DNA of 21,248 nt, from IMG/VR virus record IMGVR_UViG_3300020175_000070, positions 1 through 21,248 of that record; one strand, given 5' to 3'. Both the position numbers and the translations under genes were made by a program. The stretch's first letter is position 1; every line of letters begins with the position of its first letter. Shown here in pieces: positions 13,732 through 19,981 of the stretch. This stretch comes from a virus. Under the pieces are notes generated by a model, which saw nothing but the letters and a program-made list of their open reading frames with translations, was not told the DNA's origin and did not search any database.

Positions 13732-14359
13732 ATTATTAAGCGTAATACTACTATTGCCTTCACTAGCTTTTGGTCTTGAAGAACCAAAATATGAAATGAT
13801 AGGTGAATATGATGATATTGAATATAGAGAATACGCCGACTATATTGTTGTTGAAACATTAGTTGAAGGAGACCATTCAAGAGACGAGGCTTCTAACATT
13901 GGCTTCAGACGATTGTTTAGATACATCACTGGAGAAAATGATGGTGGTACAGAAATTAGTATGACTGCACCTGTACAAGTAGCAGAACCTCAAGGAGCAG
14001 AGATAGCAATGACTGCTCCCGTGCAAAGCGTAAACACGGAACAAGGATGGACTATATCATTCGTTGTTCCAGGAAAATATACTTGGGATACTGTACCACA
14101 GCCCACAAACCCAGATGTTTACTTACGACAAGCATCACCTGGAAAAATTACAGCTGTGATACGATTCTCTGGTAGATGGACTGAGAAAAATGCACTAAAA
14201 GCACGTAACAAGTTATATGAAAAGTTAGAAGAAGTAAATGTTTCACCCGTAAGTAAACCAATCATAGCTGCATATAATTCACCTTTTTCAATACCTTGGT
14301 TTCGTAGAAATGAAATCTTGGTAGAGGTGGATACTGCACCACTAGAATACATTCTTTAG
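13724..14359 (+). CDS. Exported SOUL-family haem-binding protein
   Basis: A 211-residue protein with signal peptide MNKLLSVILLLPSLAFG and a full SOUL domain. KYEMIGEYDDIEYREYADY (22-40) leads to NIGFRRLFRYITGEN. Two ISMTAPV/IAMTAPV motifs follow (78-84 and 94-100), then AVIRFSGRW (144-152) and WFRRNEILVEV near the end. SOUL/HBP proteins bind haem or other tetrapyrroles non-covalently; bacterial roles are poorly defined. The neighbours are covalent haem proteins, so haem delivery, storage or shielding in the periplasm is a reasonable guess. ATG 13724 is preferred because it overlaps the previous stop by 8 bases (ATGAATAA) and starts the signal peptide. The in-frame ATG at 13706 only adds six residues. 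Confidence 0.92.
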   Translation: MNKLLSVILLLPSLAFGLEEPKYEMIGEYDDIEYREYADYIVVETLVEGDHSRDEASNIGFRRLFRYITGENDGGTEISMTAPVQVAEPQGAEIAMTAPVQSVNTEQGWTISFVVPGKYTWDTVPQPTNPDVYLRQASPGKITAVIRFSGRWTEKNALKARNKLYEKLEEVNVSPVSKPIIAAYNSPFSIPWFRRNEILVEVDTAPLEYIL

Positions 14360-14368
14360 GAGACTACA

Positions 14369-15319
14369 ATGAATAAATGGCTGGCACTTTTAACAGTATT
14401 GCCAACACTAGCATTAGCAGAAGATCCTCTCGCACTATATGAGGCTCCGACCACAAAATGGACTGGAGCTTTAGAACTAAATCGAGAGCCTGATCTAATT
14501 ATAGATCTACCTGCACAAGAAATACCTGCCACTGGTATGATTCCATATCGTTACGTGACAGTAGATATTCCCTTAGAGGAAGATCGCTGGGTACAAGCGA
14601 GTGAATGGTTGCCCGGTGATAGAACTGTACTACACCATACGCTAAATCAATTAGTGGCGCCTGATTCAAGACCTAGTTTTCAAGGCTTTCTTGGTAATCA
14701 ATCTGGCAGGGACTCAGATCAAGTAGATTTGGCTGCTTATGTTCCAGGTGGGACTGCTACAGTTTTTCCTGAGAACACTGGCGGATTACTCAAAACAGGG
14801 TCAAGCCTACAACTGCAACTACACTATACTACAAATGGAACCGCAGCAGTAGATCATTCTAAACTCGGTGTTTGGTTTTACCCAGAAGGCGAAGTACCTG
14901 AAGAAAGAATGACCGGTATGTGTGCTTGTATCTTCCCTGATGAATGGACTAACATTCCTCCAGGCGATCCTAACTTTGTACAAACACAAAGCATTAATGT
15001 CAGAAATGATATTGAACTACATACTTTCTTGCCTCATATGCACTGGAGAGGTAAGAGTATGAAGGCTGTAGCATATTATCCTGATGGTACACAAGAAGAT
15101 TTAATCAATGTTGCTAACTACGATTATGATTGGCAACTTGCTTATACATGGGAAGAACCTAAGTTTATTCCTACAGGAACAACCATCACTGTAGATGGTG
15201 CTTTTGATAATTCAGCAATGAATCCTGCAAACCCAGATCCTGAGCGTTCAGTACCTTGGGGGCAAATGTCAGAGGACGAAATGTTCTTTGGCGCAATGAC
15301 ATGGAAAAACCTAAAATAA
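14369..15319 (+). CDS. Exported PHM-like type 2 copper monooxygenase
   Basis: A 316-residue periplasmic protein with signal peptide MNKWLALLTVLPTLALA, cut before Glu18. Copper-ligand pattern of the PHM/DBM fold: His89-His90 (TVLHHTLNQ), His152 (LQLHYTT), His223/His225 (LPHMHWRG) and Met305 (SEDEMFFGAM), in the order and rough spacing expected for CuH and CuM. Cys185 and Cys187 (MCACIF) may form or extend a disulfide. It has no haem motif. It resembles the C-terminal part of bacterial redoxin-cytochrome-PHM proteins and is a paralogue of the copper half of 11423-12739. The Shine-Dalgarno TAGGAG overlaps the stop of the SOUL gene, seven bases before ATG. Substrate unknown. Confidence 0.87.
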   Translation: MNKWLALLTVLPTLALAEDPLALYEAPTTKWTGALELNREPDLIIDLPAQEIPATGMIPYRYVTVDIPLEEDRWVQASEWLPGDRTVLHHTLNQLVAPDSRPSFQGFLGNQSGRDSDQVDLAAYVPGGTATVFPENTGGLLKTGSSLQLQLHYTTNGTAAVDHSKLGVWFYPEGEVPEERMTGMCACIFPDEWTNIPPGDPNFVQTQSINVRNDIELHTFLPHMHWRGKSMKAVAYYPDGTQEDLINVANYDYDWQLAYTWEEPKFIPTGTTITVDGAFDNSAMNPANPDPERSVPWGQMSEDEMFFGAMTWKNLK

Positions 15320-15330
15320 GAAGTATAATT

Positions 15331-15401
15331 CATGTATGGCGGCATTCCATTATTTGTAGTATTCTGTTTAATATTGATTGCGTGTGATACCGCCATTCAT
15401 G
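15331..15401 (+). repeat. Inverted repeat around a small ORF start
   Basis: CATGTATGGCGG (15331-15342) and CCGCCATTCATG (15390-15401) are complementary except for one T-T mismatch, separated by 47 bases. The upstream arm includes the start codon at 15332. No late promoter lies in the loop and no T-run follows, so its role is unclear: a long hairpin after the last redox gene, or coincidence within a coding region. Confidence 0.5.
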
Positions 15402-15451
15402 TTATGATTCAGATGTATTTTGAAGGACACCCAGCTTTCAATGATAAATAG
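15332..15451 (+). CDS. Small membrane protein of unknown function (39 aa)
   Basis: A 39-residue ORF filling the gap between the copper protein and the i-spanin. IPLFVVFCLILIACDTAIHV (5-24) is a good single transmembrane helix, followed by a short polar tail ending FEGHPAFNDK. It begins 12 bases after the previous stop with only a weak purine stretch (AAGAAG) upstream, and ends three bases before the i-spanin ATG. Placement in a lysis region suggests a small lysis-associated membrane protein (accessory holin or regulator), but no family is recognised. Confidence 0.5.
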   Translation: MYGGIPLFVVFCLILIACDTAIHVMIQMYFEGHPAFNDK

Positions 15452-15454
15452 AGC

Positions 15455-15847
15455 ATGGGACTCAAGATTGCACTATTTGTTATACTTTTAGCATGCGCTG
15501 GTGGTGGTGCTGGCTATATCTATATCCAGAATCTTCAAAACGAGATAGAAGGTCAACGAAGAGTTATAGCAGCTCAAGATTTGGCCGATCAGCAACAAAA
15601 GCAAACCATTGCCTCGCTCCAGCAAAATCTTGAAACTCAAACAAATGCATTGCGTGTTCAAACACAAAGATCCCAAGAAATTGAAGTAGAGATGAACAGA
15701 TATCTTGATATCTTTCGTCGTCACAATTTAACTAAATTAGCGTCAGCCAGGCCTGGCCAAATAGAAACTCGTTTTAACACTAACACCAAGGAGGTATTCG
15801 ATGCGTTGGAAGCTGATAGCGCTGCCCTTGATAGCCTTGATGATTAG
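15455..15847 (+). CDS. Putative inner-membrane spanin (i-spanin)
   Basis: A 130-residue protein with one N-terminal transmembrane helix (about 4-24, IALFVILLACAGGGAGYIYI) and a Gln-rich coiled coil (25-85). A conserved-looking periplasmic end follows (RRHNLTKLASARPG, then TKEVFDALE). This is the layout of Rz-type i-spanins: anchored in the inner membrane, spanning the periplasm, and joining the outer-membrane lipoprotein to fuse membranes at lysis. The next gene overlaps it by 47 bases in another frame and encodes a lipoprotein, the classic overlapping spanin pair. Called from architecture and context rather than strong sequence identity. Confidence 0.78.
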   Translation: MGLKIALFVILLACAGGGAGYIYIQNLQNEIEGQRRVIAAQDLADQQQKQTIASLQQNLETQTNALRVQTQRSQEIEVEMNRYLDIFRRHNLTKLASARPGQIETRFNTNTKEVFDALEADSAALDSLDD

Positions 15848-16307
15848 TGGTTGCTCATTATTTGTTAGACCTCCTGTCGAAGTTGAAATACAAACAGTAG
15901 AAATTCCAATAGAGATAGCTCAACCACCTTTACCAAGAGCTATTGATATGAAAGAACCCAAATGGTATGTTGTCAGCGATAGGCGTATACCTAACCGTTG
16001 TGTCCGAGACGAAGAAACAAATGAGACACCGGTTAATGAAGATGGTACGTGTGGCCTTGGTAGGGAACATCCAGACTGGCCTGAGGGTTATACATACTTA
16101 GATAGATTCTTGGAGGACATAGTTGAAGAGTCGGATGCACTAGTCTTCACTGCTATGTCGATAGCTGATTATGAACTAATGAGTTACAATCTTCAAGAGA
16201 TAAGAAGATACGTGCAACAAATGAATGAAGTTATTGTTTATTACCGAAAAAACACCATGGTGAATAATTCAGATGATATAAATAAATCAGAAGGAAAGGA
16301 ACGGTAA
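15801..16307 (+). CDS. Putative outer-membrane lipoprotein spanin (o-spanin)
   Basis: A 168-residue lipoprotein. Signal MRWKLIALPLIALMISGC with lipobox ISGC and lipidated Cys18. A Pro/Val-rich stretch (RPPVEVEIQTVEIPIEIAQP) then PLPRAIDMKEPKWYVVSD follows, like the proline-rich periplasmic arm of Rz1-type proteins. It is longer than typical o-spanins and carries Cys67 and Cys84 (likely disulfide) plus a helical C-terminal domain. A near-perfect Shine-Dalgarno AAGGAGG (15788-15794) lies inside the i-spanin gene, which it overlaps by 47 bases. The stop overlaps the next start (TAATG). The late promoter 16277-16284 is embedded in its last codons. Confidence 0.75.
   Translation: MRWKLIALPLIALMISGCSLFVRPPVEVEIQTVEIPIEIAQPPLPRAIDMKEPKWYVVSDRRIPNRCVRDEETNETPVNEDGTCGLGREHPDWPEGYTYLDRFLEDIVEESDALVFTAMSIADYELMSYNLQEIRRYVQQMNEVIVYYRKNTMVNNSDDINKSEGKER
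16277..16284 (+). promoter_or_regulatory. T4-type late promoter (TATAAATA) inside the o-spanin 3' end
   Basis: An exact late core, 30 bases before the ATG at 16307, followed by AGGAAAGGA as ribosome site. It should drive the EF-hand membrane protein and, with no other late core seen before the fibres, the fibre genes as well. Confidence 0.7.
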
Positions 16308-16651
16308 TGGCTAAAAAACTTTCAGACGATTCAAAATATGCCAAGTACGATGCTGATGGTGATGGTATTGTTAGCGATGAAGAGATAGCAGCCTCGGAGA
16401 AGATTATGGAATTAGAGCATGAAAAAATTCGCATGGAAAATGAAGACAAGAAAGAGGACGCTATGCGTAAGATGGCATGGTTTGCTCTACTTGGAATGCT
16501 TCTTTATCCATTTGCAGTTATTATAGCTGAAGCAACAAATCACATACAAGCAAGTGAAATACTAGGGGATATGGCAGCAACATACTTTGTATCTGTTGCT
16601 GGTATCGTAGCAGCATTCTTTGGTGCGCAAGCACTGGCCAAGAAAAGTTAG
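16307..16651 (+). CDS. EF-hand two-TM membrane protein, holin candidate
   Basis: A 114-residue protein. The cytoplasmic-looking N-terminus holds a canonical EF-hand loop at 15-26 (DADGDGIVSDEE; D15, D17, D19, S23, E26). A charged helix (27-55) then leads to two transmembrane segments (about 56-76, MAWFALLGMLLYPFAVIIAE; and 92-112, TYFVSVAGIVAAFFGAQAL). Size, two TM helices and place next to the spanins suggest a holin, the pore former that releases the signal-less lysozyme. I recall similar EF-hand membrane proteins in marine phages. Calcium binding is predicted; calcium control of lysis is speculation. Its start overlaps the o-spanin stop by one base. Confidence 0.7.
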   Translation: MAKKLSDDSKYAKYDADGDGIVSDEEIAASEKIMELEHEKIRMENEDKKEDAMRKMAWFALLGMLLYPFAVIIAEATNHIQASEILGDMAATYFVSVAGIVAAFFGAQALAKKS

Positions 16652-16661
16652 GTAACCAATT

Positions 16662-18311
16662 ATGGCAACTAGAGCAAGATCAGGAGCGGATTTAGCGTCA
16701 ACAATTAACGCTAATACTTCAGCTCCATCAAATACAATTGTTGTATCGTCAAGTGGTAATATAACAACTGCCAATGACCTGTCACTATCAGGTCATCTAG
16801 TTGGCTACGTTAGTAATACCTACTTACAAGCAACCTTTGCACAGAACACTGCCACAGCCTCACTTGCAACAGACAGGTTACAGGTAGCTAATGCAGCAAC
16901 GACTTACTTAACCAAGTCTGTTTCATTAACATCTAACAACTCTTTAGTCAATCTAATTAATGACAGGGAACAGGTAGCAAACGCTAGTGTTTCATATGTA
17001 ACAAAGGCTGTTCACTTAACATCAAACAACGCATTGATCAATCTGATCAATGATAGGTACCAACCTGCTAACCTTGCTTCGGATCTTGTTAGCTACTGGC
17101 CAAGTGCTAACATCATTGCTTACGTAGGTAGTGCTGGTGGTGGCACTTCAATGCAAACCAATACCAGTATCTTTATTGCTACTGGTGGTGAGACAGAAGT
17201 AGCTATACCTTATTCGAATACTAATTACCTTTCGGTCAAGCTGAACGGTGTACGTTTGACTCCTGGAGAAGACTATACATCTGCCAACAATACCCATATT
17301 GGTAACATGCTCGCACTAGCAGCAGCTGACGTTTTGACGGTAACCGAATACAAACAACACACGGCCAACTTAGTCAATAGGTCATCTGGTGGTGGCGGTG
17401 GAGGTGGCTTCCAAGGATCTACGTCTGGATATTCATCTGGTGGTAGATGTGTACCTTCCTTTGGAGTAGTCAACATTATTGATAAATTTCCATTCAGCTC
17501 AGATTCTAATGCAACTGATGTTGGGGATTTGACTGTTGCAAGAGCGGGCGCATCTGGTCAATCATCGTCTGAAAATGGATATTCGTCTGGTGGTATCGCG
17601 CCTCCAACCAGTCCATACTCTAACATTATAGACAAATTTCCATTCAGCTCTGATTCAAATGCTACTGATGTAGGTGATTTAGTATTACCAGCAAGGGAGA
17701 CAGCTGGTCAATCATCGTCTGATAATGGTTATGTATCTGGTGGTAGTAGTCCCGCAGGCGGAGGTTATGTAAATTGTATTCAAAAATTTCCATTCAGCTC
17801 AGATTCCAATGCATCAGATATTGGTGATTTGACTGTTTGTAGATATGCGATGGCTGGTCAATCATCGTCTACTAATGGATATTCGTCAGGTGGTTCTGCA
17901 CCTCCATCCAGCAATGTTATAGACAAATTTCCATTTGCATCGGATGGAAATGCAACTGATGTTGGTGATTTGACCCTAGCGAGATTTCTTGTCGTTGGTC
18001 AATCATCGGACACTAGTGGTTATTCGTCTGGTGGTTCTCCTAGTGGTTCTCCTCCAATGGTGAACACAATTGACAAATTTCCATTCAGTTCTGATGCTAA
18101 CGCGACTGATGTTGGTGATTTGAGCTGTACAAGGTATCAAGGTGCTGGCCAGTCATCGACTACTAATGGATATTATTCTGGTGGCTATTCAAATCCACCT
18201 TATGGTAACCGCAGTGAAATAGATAAATTTCCATTCAGTTCTGATGCTAACGCGACAGCTGTCGGTAATTTAACCGTTGCACGGTTTATGCTGGCAGGAC
18301 AACAAGTTTAA
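16662..18311 (+). CDS. Tail fibre/adhesin with six kelch-like repeats (paralogue 1)
   Basis: A 549-residue fibre protein. N-terminal domain 1-70. Two 30-residue tandem repeats (71-100 and 101-130: DRLQVANAATTYLTKS..., DREQVANASVSYVTKA...). A beta domain follows (165-230, IFIATGGETEVAIPYSN, then VKLNGVRLTPGEDY). A Gly7 linker (243-249) precedes six repeats of about 47-50 residues (roughly 255-545). Each repeat has GYxSGG, then N-x-I-DKFPFSSD, then ATDVGDL and an AR...GQSS turn. This fits the kelch plan (GG doublet, YD-like, W/L-like, AR), so a six-bladed propeller is likely. Probable receptor binding at the tail or capsid surface. The start has GGTAAC just upstream. Confidence 0.78.
   Translation: MATRARSGADLASTINANTSAPSNTIVVSSSGNITTANDLSLSGHLVGYVSNTYLQATFAQNTATASLATDRLQVANAATTYLTKSVSLTSNNSLVNLINDREQVANASVSYVTKAVHLTSNNALINLINDRYQPANLASDLVSYWPSANIIAYVGSAGGGTSMQTNTSIFIATGGETEVAIPYSNTNYLSVKLNGVRLTPGEDYTSANNTHIGNMLALAAADVLTVTEYKQHTANLVNRSSGGGGGGGFQGSTSGYSSGGRCVPSFGVVNIIDKFPFSSDSNATDVGDLTVARAGASGQSSSENGYSSGGIAPPTSPYSNIIDKFPFSSDSNATDVGDLVLPARETAGQSSSDNGYVSGGSSPAGGGYVNCIQKFPFSSDSNASDIGDLTVCRYAMAGQSSSTNGYSSGGSAPPSSNVIDKFPFASDGNATDVGDLTLARFLVVGQSSDTSGYSSGGSPSGSPPMVNTIDKFPFSSDANATDVGDLSCTRYQGAGQSSTTNGYYSGGYSNPPYGNRSEIDKFPFSSDANATAVGNLTVARFMLAGQQV
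18066..18118 (+). repeat. 53-bp exact repeat shared with fibre 3
   Basis: Identical, base for base, to 20927-20979 in the third fibre gene, both covering the IDKFPFSSDANATDVGD part of a repeat unit. Other repeat units use different synonymous codons, so this identity suggests recent exchange rather than only protein-level conservation. Confidence 0.8.
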
Positions 18312-18335
18312 GGTAACTAAAGTTTAAGGTAACTA
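18304..18335 (+). repeat. Tandem 16-bp duplication at the fibre 1 end
   Basis: AAGTTTAAGGTAACTA occurs twice in direct tandem (18304-18319, 18320-18335), covering the stop of fibre 1 and the ribosome-site region of fibre 2. The same 16 bases appear once at the fibre 2/fibre 3 junction (19963-19978). It looks like a replication slippage or recombination scar at a shared gene boundary. Confidence 0.85.
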
Positions 18336-18338
18336 ACT

Positions 18339-19970
18339 ATGGCAACTAAAGCAAGAAGAGGTGGTAGTCTAGCTACCATATTAAATGCCAATACATCGGC
18401 AGCTTCAAACACGGTCGTAATAGACTCAGGCGGTGACATATCGCTATCTGGTAGTCTTACGGTAACAAGCGGTGTTGTTGGTTACGTTACCAACACAACA
18501 CTGCAAGCTGCATTTGCTCAGAACACAGCAATAACGTCACTCAATGCTGACTATTTGCAAGTCGCTAATGCTGATGTACTATATGTTACCAAGTCCACTG
18601 CACTAACGTCCAACAACTCGTTAATCAATCTAATCAATGATAGATATCAAGTTGCTAATGCTGATGTTAAGTTTGCAACTAAATCAGTTCAACTTACATC
18701 CAATAACTCGTTAATCAACTTAATCAACGACAGAATCCAGGCTGCTAACGTATCTACAACATTAGGTACTTATTGGCCAAGTGCAAACGTAATTGCGTAT
18801 ACGGATACAGTTGTAACTGGTTCAACAAAATCAGTAAACAGTAGCATTTATATTGCATCTGGTGGAGAGAATAGAGTCGCTATACCTTACACTAATACAA
18901 ACTACATGCTTGTTTATTTGAATGGTGTACTCTTAACTGAAGATACTGACTATGTTGCAGCTAACAATGTTCATATAGGAGGCATTGATCCAGTGCTTGC
19001 AGCTGGAGATGTTCTCCTCGTAGAAGAATATAAGAACCACAATGCAAACACGCAGAATAGATCAGCTGGTGGCGGTGGTGGATATAGTTTCCAGGGATCT
19101 ACTTCAGGATACACGTCTGGTGGTTATTACAGCCCACCGTATACGCAATCAAACGTTGTTGACAAATTTCCATTTAGTTCAGACACTAATGCAACAGATG
19201 TTGGTGATTTGACAGAGGGTCGAAGCGCAGCTGCTGGATCGAGCTCTACATCTAGTGGATACACTGCTGGTGGTTCGAACCCATCATCAGGTAAATCAAA
19301 TGTTATAGACAAATTTCCATTCGCATCAGATGGTAATGCTACAGACGTTGGTGACCTAACTGTAGCTAGAAATGGTATCCATGGTGGAGCAAGTTCTGAA
19401 GATAATGGTTACACATCTGGTGGTCGAAATCCATCGAATGCCACTGTCAACATTATTGATAAATTTCCATTTGCGTCAGATGGTAATGCAACAGATGTTG
19501 GTGATCTAATAGCGCCAACATGCCAATCATCAGGTCAGTCATCGACAACACATGGTTATCGTGCAGGGGGAAACAATGGATCCTGTAACGACATAGATAA
19601 ATTTGCTTTTGCATCTGATGGCAATGCAACGGATGTTGGTGATCTAGCTTTTGCAGGTATTGAAGGAGCTGGCCAGTCATCCTCAACACATGGTTATATG
19701 ACAGGTGGTGATCATCCAAGCAGTGGTGTGAATAATGTGATACAAAAGTTTCCTTTCAGTTCGGATGCCGGTTCATCTGATGTAGGAGATTCAACTCAGC
19801 CACGTTTTGGAGGTGCTGGTCAATCATCAACAGTTTCTGGTTATATAAGTGGAGGTCGACATCCATATTTGAATGTTATAGAAAAATTTCCTTTTAGTTC
19901 TGATACTAATGGAGCTGATGTTGGTGATTTGACAGTCGCACGTACACGGCCAGTAGGACAACAAGTTTAA
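18339..19970 (+). CDS. Tail fibre/adhesin with six kelch-like repeats (paralogue 2)
   Basis: A 543-residue paralogue of the preceding fibre with the same architecture in the same register: N-terminal domain, two 30-residue repeats (71-130, DYLQVANADVLYVTKS... and DRYQVANADVKFATKS...), the beta domain, a Gly-rich linker (AGGGGGYSF), and six kelch-like repeats ending GQQV. Its repeat units diverge more than those of fibre 1, for example one with IDKFAFASDGNATDVGDLAF and one with IQKFPFSSDAGSSDVGDS. N-terminal conservation with repeat divergence suggests a common attachment point with different binding surfaces. Ribosome site AAGGTAAC nine bases before ATG. Confidence 0.78.
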   Translation: MATKARRGGSLATILNANTSAASNTVVIDSGGDISLSGSLTVTSGVVGYVTNTTLQAAFAQNTAITSLNADYLQVANADVLYVTKSTALTSNNSLINLINDRYQVANADVKFATKSVQLTSNNSLINLINDRIQAANVSTTLGTYWPSANVIAYTDTVVTGSTKSVNSSIYIASGGENRVAIPYTNTNYMLVYLNGVLLTEDTDYVAANNVHIGGIDPVLAAGDVLLVEEYKNHNANTQNRSAGGGGGYSFQGSTSGYTSGGYYSPPYTQSNVVDKFPFSSDTNATDVGDLTEGRSAAAGSSSTSSGYTAGGSNPSSGKSNVIDKFPFASDGNATDVGDLTVARNGIHGGASSEDNGYTSGGRNPSNATVNIIDKFPFASDGNATDVGDLIAPTCQSSGQSSTTHGYRAGGNNGSCNDIDKFAFASDGNATDVGDLAFAGIEGAGQSSSTHGYMTGGDHPSSGVNNVIQKFPFSSDAGSSDVGDSTQPRFGGAGQSSTVSGYISGGRHPYLNVIEKFPFSSDTNGADVGDLTVARTRPVGQQV

Positions 19971-19981
19971 GGTAACTAACT

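Noticed and set aside
11423-15319. Bacterial operon, meaning the contig is host DNA or a prophage in host DNA
   Set aside because: The block is flanked on both sides by phage genes, starts from a T4-type late promoter, and has compact phage-like junctions. No host housekeeping gene is present. An assembly chimera cannot be fully excluded without reads.
15443-15450. GATAAATA as a late promoter for the i-spanin
   Set aside because: It ends only four bases before the ATG at 15455, so a transcript starting there would lack a ribosome site; it is also one base off consensus.
17460-19960. Regularly spaced DNA repeats resembling an array (CRISPR-like)
   Set aside because: The period is about 141-150 bp, units are in frame, and they translate into kelch-like protein repeats; no short palindromic repeat with unique spacers is present.
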